64,000 bases of DNA from Coprobacter secundus (GTDB lineage Bacteria; Bacteroidota; Bacteroidia; Bacteroidales; Coprobacteraceae): assembly GCA_000803105.1 (NCBI GenBank), contig JTDA01000004.1:1-64000 (forward strand). The letters run 5' to 3'. Shown here piece by piece: positions 53,401 through 63,556 of this stretch. The notes below the pieces were generated by a model. It had not been told where the DNA came from. It saw only the letters and a list, made by a program, of their open reading frames with translations, and did not search any database. Each line of letters begins with the position of its first letter. Within the stretch, counting starts at the first letter, position 1. Position numbers and translations under genes: made by a program.

Positions 53401-55539
53401 TCACTCATTCTCCAATTCCAACACAGCAATAGCGAGCCGTATCTTTCCATAATCTATCTCTTCATTCAAAGCCTCATATATCGGTTTCAATTCTCCGGTA
53501 TAATTTACATTTTTCAAAGCTCCGGCCACAGCCTCTATTTCATACACTGTCAGGAAACGATGCCATTCGGTAAACTTCTTTTCTTTAATAAGCCATGCAA
53601 TATGGCTATACACTGTTACCGGTTTCAAATCCCTTGCCGATGCAATCTCCTCTATCGAATAATTCTGCATCAATAGCATTAAAGTTTCGGCATAAGTATC
53701 GCCTTTTTCTCTTTTCAAGCCCAGTTCTTTACGTAACAAACCAACAAACTCTTTCCCGTATTTACTTACCTTTGCCACTCCGATACCACTAATACGGGCA
53801 AAATCGAACAACGATACGGGTTTATGTATTACCAATTCTTGCAAAACTTTATCGGTAAAAATAATATATGCCGGTTTTCCCTCTTCTGCTGCCAACCGTG
53901 AACGCAACATACTAAGCGAATCAAATAATCTCTCATCCGGGCTACGCTCAACCATCGGAGTATCAACGGTTTTCTTCCCTTTCTTCTTATCTTTTCGTTC
54001 AGTTATCAATTCATTACTTACAAATGTCAACATGGCAATCTGCTCCCCTCTCAATACTTTCCACCCTGACGGGGTCACTTTTATACGATTGCCCTCATTA
54101 TATAATAATTCGAAATATCCTAACTGCATCATCTGTAACAAATAACCTTGCCACTGACGAAACGAAAGGTCTTCCCCCGCTCCAAACGTTTTTATTCGGT
54201 CATATCCTTTCTCTAAAATTTCCGCTTTATGAGAACCCCTTAAAATATCAATCAATACTTGTACCGTAATCGACTCGCCAGTTCTTATACAAGCACTTAA
54301 AGCCTTTTGTACGAGGACAGAGCCGTCAAAACGTTGCGGTGGATTTTTACATATATCGCAATTGCCACAGTCCTTCTCAACTTCTTCTCCAAAATAATTT
54401 AAAAGTATGCGCCGCCTACATATCGGAGACTCTGCATACTCCTGCATTCGATGCAGCTTCTCCATATTCATCTGGCTCTGCCCGCTCTCCCGAGCAAACT
54501 TCGACAGCATCACCACATCACCCAACGAATAAAACAATAAAGTATCGCTTGGCATACCATCTCTCCCTGCACGCCCTATCTCTTGATAATAACACTCGAT
54601 ACTTTTAGGCATATTATAATGGATGACCCATCGTACATTGGATTTGTCAATACCCATACCGAATGCTATAGTAGCACATACTACTTGTACCTCATCATTT
54701 AAAAACGCAGCTTGCGCCTTCTCCCTTTGCTGAGCCGACAACCCGGCATGATATACCTCTGTCGTTATTCCCAATTGGGACAACTCTTGTGCCACCATTT
54801 CAGTATTACTTCTACTCAAACAATAGATAATACCGCTCTGTCGGGCATGTCTCTGTATAAACGAATATATTGCGGCCAGTTTCTGTTTCTTATTATATCC
54901 TCCTATGACATGTAAGCTCAAATTAGGGCGGTCAAAAGAGGAAATGAATATGCGAGGAGAATCAAGTCCTAATTGCGTTATAATATCATTCCGAGTCAAT
55001 TTATCAGCTGTAGCAGTAAGTGCCATCATAGGAACGGTCGGGAAACGTTCCTTTAAAACTGACAATTTATTATATTCCGGCCTGAAGTCATGCCCCCATT
55101 GAGATATACAGTGAGCCTCATCAATAGCAAATAATGATATATCCAACGACGGCAACAAATAATCCAACTCACTCAATAGCCGTTCTGGAGATATGTACAA
55201 CAAACGTATATCTCCCTGCCGAGCCTTCATCTTTATTACCAGCTCCTCATCCTCACTTTGTATACTGTTTAATGCCGCTGCTTGAATACCATTCTCAAGC
55301 AAAGCATCCACCTGGTCCTTCATCAAAGCCAACAACGGAGATACAACAACGACAAGCCCTTGGTTTATCAATGCCGGAATCTGAAAACAAATAGACTTGC
55401 CTCCCCCCGTAGGCATCAAGACCAGACAATCATGTCCTTCCTGAACAGCCTCTATTATCTCGGCCTGATACGGACGGAAAGTATCATAGCCAAAATATTT
55501 CCGTAATGCCTCCTGTGCACTGATGCATTTATCTGTCAT
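53401..55539 (-). CDS. recQ: ATP-dependent DNA helicase RecQ
   Basis: A 3'-5' DNA helicase of 712 residues acting in recombination and fork repair. Helicase motif I is MPTGGGKSICFQ, motif II IDEAHCISQWGHDFRP, and motif VI QEIGRAGRDG. An RQC zinc region (CRRRILLNYFGE with CGNCDIC) is followed by an HRDC domain (about 520-600) and a C-terminal HTH-like extension typical of Bacteroidetes RecQ. The start overlaps the end of the UDP-glucose dehydrogenase gene by four bases (ATGA at 55536-55539). Confidence 0.96.
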   Translation of the reverse strand: MTDKCISAQEALRKYFGYDTFRPYQAEIIEAVQEGHDCLVLMPTGGGKSICFQIPALINQGLVVVVSPLLALMKDQVDALLENGIQAAALNSIQSEDEELVIKMKARQGDIRLLYISPERLLSELDYLLPSLDISLFAIDEAHCISQWGHDFRPEYNKLSVLKERFPTVPMMALTATADKLTRNDIITQLGLDSPRIFISSFDRPNLSLHVIGGYNKKQKLAAIYSFIQRHARQSGIIYCLSRSNTEMVAQELSQLGITTEVYHAGLSAQQREKAQAAFLNDEVQVVCATIAFGMGIDKSNVRWVIHYNMPKSIECYYQEIGRAGRDGMPSDTLLFYSLGDVVMLSKFARESGQSQMNMEKLHRMQEYAESPICRRRILLNYFGEEVEKDCGNCDICKNPPQRFDGSVLVQKALSACIRTGESITVQVLIDILRGSHKAEILEKGYDRIKTFGAGEDLSFRQWQGYLLQMMQLGYFELLYNEGNRIKVTPSGWKVLRGEQIAMLTFVSNELITERKDKKKGKKTVDTPMVERSPDERLFDSLSMLRSRLAAEEGKPAYIIFTDKVLQELVIHKPVSLFDFARISGIGVAKVSKYGKEFVGLLRKELGLKREKGDTYAETLMLLMQNYSIEEIASARDLKPVTVYSHIAWLIKEKKFTEWHRFLTVYEIEAVAGALKNVNYTGELKPIYEALNEEIDYGKIRLAIAVLELENE

Positions 55540-56864
55540 TTATCAAATCTTCGTCCTATACATTCGTAATCAAAACCCAGTGAACGCAATTCTTCCACAT
55601 CATATATATTACGGCCATCGACAATATAAGGATGATTCATCACCTTTTTCACTACATTCCAGGCCGGCAGTCTAAACTGTTTCCACTCAGTCACCAAAAA
55701 CAAGCCATCAGCATCTAGAACAGCATCATACATATCCTTTGCATAATACACACATTCGTCTCCCAATATCCGTCTCCCCTCATCCATAGCTATAGGGTCA
55801 TATGCTCTGACCTTGCATCCCGCCTCTATCAACGAGCGTATAAGTACTACGGAAGGAGCATCGCGCATATCGTCAGTTTCAGGCTTGAAAGAAAGCCCCC
55901 ATATAGCAACAGTCTTTCCCTTCAAGTCTCCATTATAATATAATGAAAACTTACGGAACAAAAGCCCTTTCTGATATGCATTCACTTTCTCAACAGACCG
56001 AAGTATCTCCATATCCACCCCATATTCTGACGCAGTCTTTATCAAAGCCTTTACATCTTTCGGAAAACAAGAGCCTCCATAACCGCATCCTGCATACAAA
56101 AACTTTTTCCCAATACGCATATCAGAGCCGATTCCCGCCCTGACCATATTGACATCAGCCCCTACCGCCTCACACAGATTAGCGATACTATTCATAAAAC
56201 TAATACGTGTCGCCAGCATGGCATTAGCTGCATATTTTGTCATTTCTGCTGAAGGCACATCCATAAATATAACACGAAAGTTATTCAGCATAAACGGCTT
56301 ATACAATTTAGACAACAGCTTCCGAGCCTTCTCAGACTCTACCCCTACGACTACTCGGTCTGGTCTCATAAAATCAATCACGGCATTTCCTTCTTTCAGA
56401 AATTCCGGGTTAGACGCGACATCGAAATCTATATTCAAACCTCTATCATCCAACTCTTTCTGAATTGTAGAACGTACCAAAGCAGCGGTTCCTACCGGTA
56501 CAGTACTTTTAGTAACGACCAGAACATATTTTTTCATACTTCTTCCAATAGTACGAGCTACTTCGAGCACATACTTCAAATCGGCACTGCCATCCTCATC
56601 GGGAGGCGTACCCACCGCTATAAATATAATATCGACATCATCGATACAAGACTCCAAATCAGTAGTAAACGAAAGGCGCCCATCGTTATGATTTTTCCGT
56701 ACCAACTCTTCAAGGCCGGGTTCATAAATAGGAATCACCCCATTCTCCAATTTTTCAACCTTACTTTTATCAACATCTACACAAATCACATTCAAACCCA
56801 TCTCAGCAAAACAAGTACCCGTAACCAGTCCTACATATCCAGTACCGACAATAGCAATCTTCAT
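55536..56864 (-). CDS. ugd: UDP-glucose 6-dehydrogenase
   Basis: Oxidises UDP-glucose to UDP-glucuronate with NAD, supplying acidic sugar for capsule or exopolysaccharide. The Rossmann motif IVGTGYVGLVTGTCFAEMG opens the protein, and the catalytic cysteine lies in YGGSCFPKD near residue 265. A second nucleotide-binding domain follows (IWGLSFKPETDDMRDAPS). The length of 442 residues is normal. It is between the phosphoglycosyltransferase (30 bases upstream) and recQ on one minus-strand transcript. Confidence 0.95.
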   Translation of the reverse strand: MKIAIVGTGYVGLVTGTCFAEMGLNVICVDVDKSKVEKLENGVIPIYEPGLEELVRKNHNDGRLSFTTDLESCIDDVDIIFIAVGTPPDEDGSADLKYVLEVARTIGRSMKKYVLVVTKSTVPVGTAALVRSTIQKELDDRGLNIDFDVASNPEFLKEGNAVIDFMRPDRVVVGVESEKARKLLSKLYKPFMLNNFRVIFMDVPSAEMTKYAANAMLATRISFMNSIANLCEAVGADVNMVRAGIGSDMRIGKKFLYAGCGYGGSCFPKDVKALIKTASEYGVDMEILRSVEKVNAYQKGLLFRKFSLYYNGDLKGKTVAIWGLSFKPETDDMRDAPSVVLIRSLIEAGCKVRAYDPIAMDEGRRILGDECVYYAKDMYDAVLDADGLFLVTEWKQFRLPAWNVVKKVMNHPYIVDGRNIYDVEELRSLGFDYECIGRRFDK

Positions 56865-56894
56865 ATTTACTAATTTTTTAAGGTTTCGGCCTTA

Positions 56895-58298
56895 TCAGAA
56901 GGCATTCTTTTCCCCTTTAATAGCATTAAATACTGTAAGAAAGATAATCTTTATATCTAACCAGAAGTTCCAATTTTCAATATACCAAACGTCATACTCC
57001 ACCCGTTTTTCCATCTGCCACAACTCTTTTGTTTCTCCACGATAACCATTCACCTGAGCCCAACCTGTCAAGCCAGGCTTCACCATGTGGCGAACCATAT
57101 AACGGTCTATCATTTTAGAATAATCCTCTGTATGCTTTATCATGTGAGGTCTGGGACCTACAACCGACATGTCTCCCAAAAATACATTGATAAACTGAGG
57201 TAGCTCGTCCAGACTCGTTCTCCTCAGGAAACGCCCAAGTTTTGTCACTCGCGAATCCCCTTTCGTTGCCTGTACCGAATCCGATTCTTTATTTACCTTC
57301 ATAGTCCGAAATTTATAACAAGTAAATTCCTTCCCTTTAAAGCCGGTACGTTTCTGCTTGAAAAATACAGGACCGGGAGACGACACCTTCACAGCCAGGC
57401 TTATAGGCAAAAGCCATAAAGGAAACAATACCAACATTACCGACGAAAACAATAAATCAAAGAAGCGTTTCAATAACCGTAAAATAGGATGCTCTAGTGA
57501 CTCTTCCCTGATAGACAATACCGGAACTCCTCCTAACATCTGATAATGCATACGTTTAAATACATATCGGTTTATCTCCGGTACGATATAAAAACGTACC
57601 ATATTCTGCTCCGAAAATTTCATCAATCGCAAAATTTTTTCATCTTGAGACCCTGGCAGCGCACAGTATAATTCGTCAACATCATTTTCCAGAACAAATT
57701 TCTCTACCTCACTTACCGTACCCAAATAAGAAGGTATAGACCTCTTCAACTTCTCATTATCATCAAAAAATCCAAGGAAACGATAACCATATCCCTCGTC
57801 ACTTTTCAATGCATTATAAAGCATTATTCCGGTCCGGCCGGCACCCACAATAACTACACGTCTAAAATTGTAACCTTTTCTTCGATAATATTTCAAGAAC
57901 TTACGGCTTATAATCCACCAAAGACACAAAAGAGCAAAAAACAGGCCAAAATAACGCAACAGAGTTATAGGAAGAATATCATCTCCCACCTTTAAGAAGG
58001 TGAGCAAAGACAAAAATATCACAAAATAAACGGCCACAGATCTCAAAGCAACTACAAGTACCCAGTCGATATGTATCATCCGATTATTATGGATGTTACT
58101 AAAAATATAAGCTACTGGCAAATAAGATATGTTTAATAACAGCCAAATAATTTTGGAACAAAAATCTTGCGAACTATCTGGAAATATAAACCATATCAGA
58201 AAAAAAGCCATATTGATACACAAGAAATCGATTACCGTAATCAATATCCGTATCAAATATCCATACCCGCCACCATTATTGTTTCTTATCATTAGCAT
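56895..58298 (-). CDS. Polyprenyl phosphoglycosyltransferase (WcaJ-like)
   Basis: A 467-residue initiating glycosyltransferase that transfers a sugar-1-phosphate (usually glucose) to undecaprenyl phosphate. Membrane helices occupy about residues 10-120, a nucleotide-binding-like Rossmann domain follows (VVIVGAGRTGIMLYNAL), and the C-terminal bacterial sugar transferase domain has KFRTMKVN, RRTSLDELPQFINVFLGDMS and GPRPHM. It starts surface polysaccharide synthesis; other genes of such a cluster are not in the window. An alternative ATG is two codons in. Confidence 0.93.
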   Translation of the reverse strand: MLMIRNNNGGGYGYLIRILITVIDFLCINMAFFLIWFIFPDSSQDFCSKIIWLLLNISYLPVAYIFSNIHNNRMIHIDWVLVVALRSVAVYFVIFLSLLTFLKVGDDILPITLLRYFGLFFALLCLWWIISRKFLKYYRRKGYNFRRVVIVGAGRTGIMLYNALKSDEGYGYRFLGFFDDNEKLKRSIPSYLGTVSEVEKFVLENDVDELYCALPGSQDEKILRLMKFSEQNMVRFYIVPEINRYVFKRMHYQMLGGVPVLSIREESLEHPILRLLKRFFDLLFSSVMLVLFPLWLLPISLAVKVSSPGPVFFKQKRTGFKGKEFTCYKFRTMKVNKESDSVQATKGDSRVTKLGRFLRRTSLDELPQFINVFLGDMSVVGPRPHMIKHTEDYSKMIDRYMVRHMVKPGLTGWAQVNGYRGETKELWQMEKRVEYDVWYIENWNFWLDIKIIFLTVFNAIKGEKNAF

Positions 58299-58452
58299 AA
58301 ATCCGGTTCATTAAAAAATACAAGACTTCAGTAAACCCGTAGTCTAATAACGAATAAAGTGACTATAAATTTTCTTGTTCTTTTTCTTCCGAATAAAGAA
58401 CAATCCGATTGTTTAAACTCCTCGATGGAAACTTCAATGCTTAAAGCAACGA

Positions 58453-58487
58453 CAACTTAAAGCATCTTGATAAAGATGTCTAAGTTG
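58453..58487. terminator. Nested hairpin between DUF349 and sugar transferase genes
   Basis: CAACTTA (58453-58459) pairs with TAAGTTG (58481-58487) and CATCTT (58463-58468) with AAGATG (58473-58478), giving a two-part stem with a small bulge and a four-base loop. There is no long T-run. It may end the DUF349 transcript or be a leader element of the sugar transferase gene. Confidence 0.45.
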
Positions 58488-58507
58488 CCGTTACTCAATT
58501 ATATTTT

Positions 58508-60328
58508 TTACAAATTCTCGTCGATCAATTCGATTTTCTGAATAATCAACTGCATCTGATCTTTCAATTGCTGCATTTTACGCTCCATTTCCTTGAGCAT
58601 GCTGTTACCGCTTTTCGATGAGATATTCAAAAAGCCCATGTTATTTTCATAGGTGTGCAATTCAGCCTTCAAACGTTCATAATTATGCACCAGTTTTTCC
58701 CGTTCTCGATAAAGCTTATTCTGAGCCTGATCCGAAGAAGCCAACTGCTGCACGGTAGAAGTATAAGACATTAATCGGTTCCTATTCTCCTGCATATTCA
58801 ACCGAGTAAAATGCTTATCCAACACGGATTGATATTCCTTATATATTTTATCCTTCTCCTTAAAAGGAACAAAACCTATTTTATTCCATTCTGCCATCAG
58901 TTCCCGAACTCGAGCCGTCGCCTCTGCAGTTTCCATATTCTCATCGATGGCATTCAATTTTGCAATTATCTCTTTTTTCTGGTTGAGATTCTCCAATTCC
59001 ACCTGTCTTTGAGACGAAGTCTGCTTTGCTTTCTGCTCAAAGAAATAGTCACAAGCCGAAATAAACCGTTTCCAAACTGCATCAGAATATTTTTTGGCTA
59101 CCGGCCCTATAGTCTTCCACTCTTTCTGTATCGCAATAAGCGTATCAGTCGTAGATTTCCATTCCGTACTCTCCTTCAAGGCCTCGGCTTTTTCACAAAG
59201 AGCCTTTTTCTTTTCCAGATTCCGGGCCATTTCATCCTTTACAGCCTTAAAATACTCGGCTTTCTTTCTGAAGAATTCATCACAGCTTTTACGAAAACGT
59301 TCAAATAACTGATTATTTACTTTGCGGGAAGCAAAACCTATCGTTTTCCACTGCTCCTGCAAAGCAATAATTTCTTTCGTTTTTTCATCCCATGCATTGA
59401 ATGACTTCAAGTCATCGGTATTGATAGATTCGATTTCAACACATAATGCGGTCTTCGCCTCTTCATTTTTCTGCTCGCCTTCTTTCAATGACTCAAAATG
59501 TTGTTGATGACGTTTATTTATTACACTTGAGGCAGCCTTAAAACGATTCCACAACTCATCCCTGAGTTCTTTGGCCACTGGACCGATTCCTTTCCACTCT
59601 TCATGTAATGCTTGCAACGATTTGAAAGCTCCGATAATATCCTCATTCTCAGATAAAGCTTCCGCAGCTTCACATAAAGCAATCTTCTGATCCAAATTTT
59701 TCTTAAAATCGTAATCTCTCAGCTCTTTATTGATTTTCAACAAATCGTAAAAACGCTCAACATACAATTGATAACTTTTCCACAAATCATTGACCGCAGA
59801 AGCCGGGATATTCGTTATCTCCTTAAACGACTGTTGCAACTGCTGAAAATCATTATAACGCTTATTTATATTGTCCGAATCCTCAGTAAGAGCCTTTATC
59901 TCATCCAGGATTTCTTTTTTACGTACTAAATTAACTTCTTTTATCCGCTCCTGTTCCTCAGCAAAAGCAGCCTTTTTTTCTTTAAATGTATTCAATAAAG
60001 ATTTTAGTATTTCTTCCAATTCATCCGCCTCCGGAGTGAATACTTCATCTTCAACATCCTTGTTTTCTTCAAATTGCTTACGGGCAGCTTCAATTTCCGC
60101 CTTACGCAATTTATAATAACTCTGTTTAAGAGAATCTATTTCATCTTTTACTTCATCAACAGGCCTTTGAACCAGCGATTTTATCTGATCTACAATTTCC
60201 TGTCGCGTCAATTTCACTTCAGGCTTAACATCGGAAGTCTCTCCCGCAACAGACTGTTCCGGAGCAGTTACCGGTACTTCGGGCTCCAGATTTTCGGTAG
60301 CAGGAAGATTTTCTTGGGAATCCATCAT
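58508..60328 (-). CDS. DUF349 domain protein
   Basis: A 606-residue cytoplasmic protein built of repeated DUF349 helical units (W..IG.V..K or W..IGFA..K patterns, about five copies from residues 160-520), flanked by an acidic N-terminal region and coiled coils (EEILKSLLNTFKEKKAAFAEEQERIKE). DUF349 proteins are conserved in Bacteroidetes with unknown function. No enzymatic motif is present. It precedes the sugar transferase gene by 210 bases and is probably a separate transcript. Confidence 0.85.
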   Translation of the reverse strand: MMDSQENLPATENLEPEVPVTAPEQSVAGETSDVKPEVKLTRQEIVDQIKSLVQRPVDEVKDEIDSLKQSYYKLRKAEIEAARKQFEENKDVEDEVFTPEADELEEILKSLLNTFKEKKAAFAEEQERIKEVNLVRKKEILDEIKALTEDSDNINKRYNDFQQLQQSFKEITNIPASAVNDLWKSYQLYVERFYDLLKINKELRDYDFKKNLDQKIALCEAAEALSENEDIIGAFKSLQALHEEWKGIGPVAKELRDELWNRFKAASSVINKRHQQHFESLKEGEQKNEEAKTALCVEIESINTDDLKSFNAWDEKTKEIIALQEQWKTIGFASRKVNNQLFERFRKSCDEFFRKKAEYFKAVKDEMARNLEKKKALCEKAEALKESTEWKSTTDTLIAIQKEWKTIGPVAKKYSDAVWKRFISACDYFFEQKAKQTSSQRQVELENLNQKKEIIAKLNAIDENMETAEATARVRELMAEWNKIGFVPFKEKDKIYKEYQSVLDKHFTRLNMQENRNRLMSYTSTVQQLASSDQAQNKLYREREKLVHNYERLKAELHTYENNMGFLNISSKSGNSMLKEMERKMQQLKDQMQLIIQKIELIDENL

Positions 60329-60545
60329 ATTTTTTTCTTTTAAAAAAAGCTATTCACTTTAATTTTAGAGACAAAATAAAAAAAATATTTTGGCAATTCA
60401 TATAAAATTACCTACTTTTTTATTGAAAAAATAAAAATCTTATTAACAAATACATTTTCTACTCCGTTATATATTCACACAGAATAGATTGCAAATAAGT
60501 TTTTCAGCAAATTAAAAAAGTATTCTATAATATATACTAAAAAAT

Positions 60546-61319
60546 TTATTTCAATACCTCTACACAGCCAAAACCCAAATTGATTTTTTCACCCAGTCCG
60601 GTATTATAAATAAGCCGATGCAATGTTGGATGCAACGTCAAACGAAATTTATACATATAACCAATAATTTTTGTCTCGTCTGGTGTAAATCGTTTAATAA
60701 AAATGCCTTTCCGCTTGGGTGGTGTTATCAGTTCAAAACCAAATTGCAAATTATGCGGGAACTCCTTCCGATAGAAATATTCGTATTTTTCAAGAATAGT
60801 ATCGAGCAATATATCCTGATATTCCGGAGAATCAGGCCCTATATATTCTATACTTCTATTAGGACGGACGTTTGCAAAAACAATAGGAGACAACGACAGA
60901 TAATCCATTGTTTGCTTATAATCGGGATCCTCTATCTCCATTATTTCATCTACAACAAACTCAACCTTAGAATGCCGGTCACCTATCAACAAATCTTGTC
61001 CTAAAAATATCTGCTCTACCAGTTCCCTTGTTCCTCGGACAGGAAGAAAAGATATCCACAGCTGCACCCTACGAGCCAAAATACAAAGCCTGTCTACCTC
61101 GACCTTAATGCGAGGAATATAAAAATTAGAAATAGAAAAAAGCCTGTACCTTGAACTCAAATCCGATATAAATCCATTTTGCTGCAACCACTCAACATAT
61201 AACCCCATATTATCGGTCAATTTTCGGTGTATACAAGACGATAATTCGTACTGATAACTCACTGGCAGCACATTTCCAAAACTCTCCGGTTTTACCGATA
61301 GTATTAATTTAAATCGCAT
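60546..61319 (-). CDS. cas6: Cas6-like CRISPR endoribonuclease, solitary
   Basis: A 257-residue protein of the Cas6 group, which cuts pre-crRNA within repeats. The N-terminus LPVSYQYELSSCIHRKL and the C-terminal glycine-rich loop YNTGLGEKINLGFGCVEV are the family signatures. No other cas gene and no repeat-spacer array lies in the window, and the neighbours are DUF349 and an M16 peptidase. The first in-frame initiation codon is a TTG at 61337, so I take the ATG at 61319. Two possibilities are a relic of a lost system or a Cas6 serving arrays elsewhere. Confidence 0.85.
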   Translation of the reverse strand: MRFKLILSVKPESFGNVLPVSYQYELSSCIHRKLTDNMGLYVEWLQQNGFISDLSSRYRLFSISNFYIPRIKVEVDRLCILARRVQLWISFLPVRGTRELVEQIFLGQDLLIGDRHSKVEFVVDEIMEIEDPDYKQTMDYLSLSPIVFANVRPNRSIEYIGPDSPEYQDILLDTILEKYEYFYRKEFPHNLQFGFELITPPKRKGIFIKRFTPDETKIIGYMYKFRLTLHPTLHRLIYNTGLGEKINLGFGCVEVLK

Positions 61320-61496
61320 ATCCGCACATATTTGCAATAAAACTCAAAACTCTATTTATACTACTCTACACTTTTAATATATAGACTAAACTCACACTTA
61401 AAGCATATATCAATTCTATTTACACCACCAACTTACTACACAACTATAAACTCTCAAAAAAACGGAATGTGTTTTTCAGATTTATCCATAATAAAC

Positions 61497-62732
61497 TTAC
61501 TGTGCCCGGTAATACAAAGTAGAGCTATTCTCCTCTCTAAATACCTTTCGGGCTGCCCGACACAGATCCTGAGGTGTAATATCCCAATATTTTTTTACCT
61601 CTTCGTTAATATCTTCCGCCTGGCCTATCAACTCATGATAAGCCAGATTTGTCGCTTTGTTCAAATAGTTTATATTTGAAAACAAATGATTCGACTCAAA
61701 CTTATTAACGACCTTTTCCAGTTCTTGCTTTTCTATAGTTTCTTCCATCAAAGCCGATACTTCTCTTTTTATGGCTTCATCAGCATCTTCCATGGTTATA
61801 CCTTTATTCAGTCGACCTGTCACCACAAAAAGACCGGCATCGATATCTCCCGTTATACTCGCATCGATATCCGAAAACATCTTCCTCTCCATTACCAGAT
61901 GCCGATACAATCGTGACGACCGACCATTAGACAAAATATCAGATAACAAATCATACGAATGATATTCCTTATCAGTACGACGGCACATATGCCAAGCCTT
62001 TGTTATGGCATCTAATGGGACAGACCTGTAAACCTCCAGAAACCGGGATTCCTTTTGTTCCGGCTCCTCCGGCAAATTTCGGGCAGCAATATTCCTTTTA
62101 GGAATAGATCCAAACCACTTTTCTGTCAATCGGACTGCATCTTCAAATGAAATATTCCCCGCAATAGACAATATTGCGTTATTAGGAGCATAATGCTTAT
62201 AAAAAAACGTCTTAACGTCTTCTAACGTGGCATTTTCTATATGGCTGATTTCTTTTCCTATGGTAGGCCAACGATACGGATGCACTTTATATGCCATAGG
62301 GCGTAAAAGCATATAAGTATCGCCATAAGGTTGATTCAAATTTCTCTGTTTAAATTCTTCACAAACAACTTGCTTTTGTACGGACAAGCTCTTTTCAGAA
62401 AAATTAAGCTCCAACATTCTATCCGACTCCAGCCAAAATGCAGTTTCCACATTTTGCCGGGGAACTACACTATAATAATTAGTAATATCGTTACTTGTCC
62501 AAGCATTGTTTTCCCCTCCGGCTTTCTGCAAAGGAGTGTCAAAATCCGGAATATTGACCGACCCTCCAAACATCAAATGCTCGAACAAATGGGCAAATCC
62601 GGTTTGTGAAGGCTCCTCATCTTTTGAGCCGACATCATATATGATATTTAAAGCCACCATTTGCGTACTATTATCAAAATGATGCAGCATCTTCAATCCA
62701 TTCGGCAATAAATATCGACTTACCTCAATCAC
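61497..62732 (-). CDS. M16 family zinc peptidase (pitrilysin type)
   Basis: A 411-residue M16B metallopeptidase. The inverted zinc motif HLFEH begins at about residue 48, and the third ligand region QVVCEEFKQR lies about 75 residues later. It has no signal peptide. The length equals one typical M16 half (two 200-residue domains), which work as dimers. It starts with GTG at 62732 overlapping the stop of the cyclophilin gene (GTGA at 62729-62732), so both are coupled in translation. Confidence 0.9.
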   Translation of the reverse strand: MIEVSRYLLPNGLKMLHHFDNSTQMVALNIIYDVGSKDEEPSQTGFAHLFEHLMFGGSVNIPDFDTPLQKAGGENNAWTSNDITNYYSVVPRQNVETAFWLESDRMLELNFSEKSLSVQKQVVCEEFKQRNLNQPYGDTYMLLRPMAYKVHPYRWPTIGKEISHIENATLEDVKTFFYKHYAPNNAILSIAGNISFEDAVRLTEKWFGSIPKRNIAARNLPEEPEQKESRFLEVYRSVPLDAITKAWHMCRRTDKEYHSYDLLSDILSNGRSSRLYRHLVMERKMFSDIDASITGDIDAGLFVVTGRLNKGITMEDADEAIKREVSALMEETIEKQELEKVVNKFESNHLFSNINYLNKATNLAYHELIGQAEDINEEVKKYWDITPQDLCRAARKVFREENSSTLYYRAQ

Positions 62733-63556
62733 TTCTCTACAATTTTCAACGTCATTTTAATATCATCTTTGGGCCTGTCCGACCTATCGGTCGAGACCTT
62801 TTGTATTCTGTCTATCACATCAAGACCATCAACAACCTCCCCAAAGACCGTATATTCCCCATCGAGATGAGGCGCACCACCTATCGTTGTATAAGCTTCA
62901 CGCTGTTCCGCCGTCAACTGTACTGGTCCGCTTTCCTTCATCTCCAACTGGGTCTGAGCTATCAATTTTTCCTGTAACTCGTACAATCCCTCTTTATCCC
63001 GATTTTTACGCAACTGCATTACTTCCGCCCGATGCTCTCCCACCAAACGTTCGAATATTTTTTGCTCCTTTTGTTTCGTCATACGATTCTCCAAAGATGC
63101 AATCTGACCCGAAGAAATAACCGTACCCGTTACAATATAAAACTGAGAACCGGACGACTCCTTCTGCGGGTTTACCTCATCCCCAGTACGAGCAGCAGCC
63201 AAAGCTCCTTTTTTATGAAAATGTGCCGGATATACAATCTCTGCCGGTATCGTATATCCCATATCTCCAGTACCCAGTTGCTTCCCAGCCGGAGCATTTT
63301 TTGATGTCGGATCTCCACCCTGTATCATAAAATTTTCTATAACCCTATGAAACAATGTACCATTATAAGTCCCCTCTTTTACCAGTTTCAAAAAATTGTC
63401 CCTATGACGGGGTGTATCATCGTATAATTTAAGTGTTATATCACCAAATCGCGTCTCTATAACGACATACGTATCTTTCTCTTTATTTTGAGCTGTACAA
63501 CTTGTCATAAAAAATATCAGTATAATAAAAAAAACAGTATAATATGATTTTATCAT
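62729..63556 (-). CDS. Cyclophilin-type peptidyl-prolyl isomerase, lipoprotein
   Basis: A 275-residue lipoprotein (lipobox MTSC before TAQN) with a cyclophilin domain that helps periplasmic or surface protein folding. Landmarks are GTLFHRVIENFMIQGGD, GSQFYIVTG and HLDGEYTVFGEV. About 70 residues rich in Lys and Glu (roughly 165-225) are inserted between the last two motifs and look like a coiled or helical extension. It is translationally coupled to the M16 peptidase, which suggests related duties in envelope protein quality control. Confidence 0.92.
   Translation of the reverse strand: MIKSYYTVFFIILIFFMTSCTAQNKEKDTYVVIETRFGDITLKLYDDTPRHRDNFLKLVKEGTYNGTLFHRVIENFMIQGGDPTSKNAPAGKQLGTGDMGYTIPAEIVYPAHFHKKGALAAARTGDEVNPQKESSGSQFYIVTGTVISSGQIASLENRMTKQKEQKIFERLVGEHRAEVMQLRKNRDKEGLYELQEKLIAQTQLEMKESGPVQLTAEQREAYTTIGGAPHLDGEYTVFGEVVDGLDVIDRIQKVSTDRSDRPKDDIKMTLKIVEK

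Noticed and set aside
60329..61496. Search for a CRISPR array beside the Cas6-like gene
   Set aside because: Both flanks were read for regularly spaced repeats of 25-40 bases; none are present in either gap.
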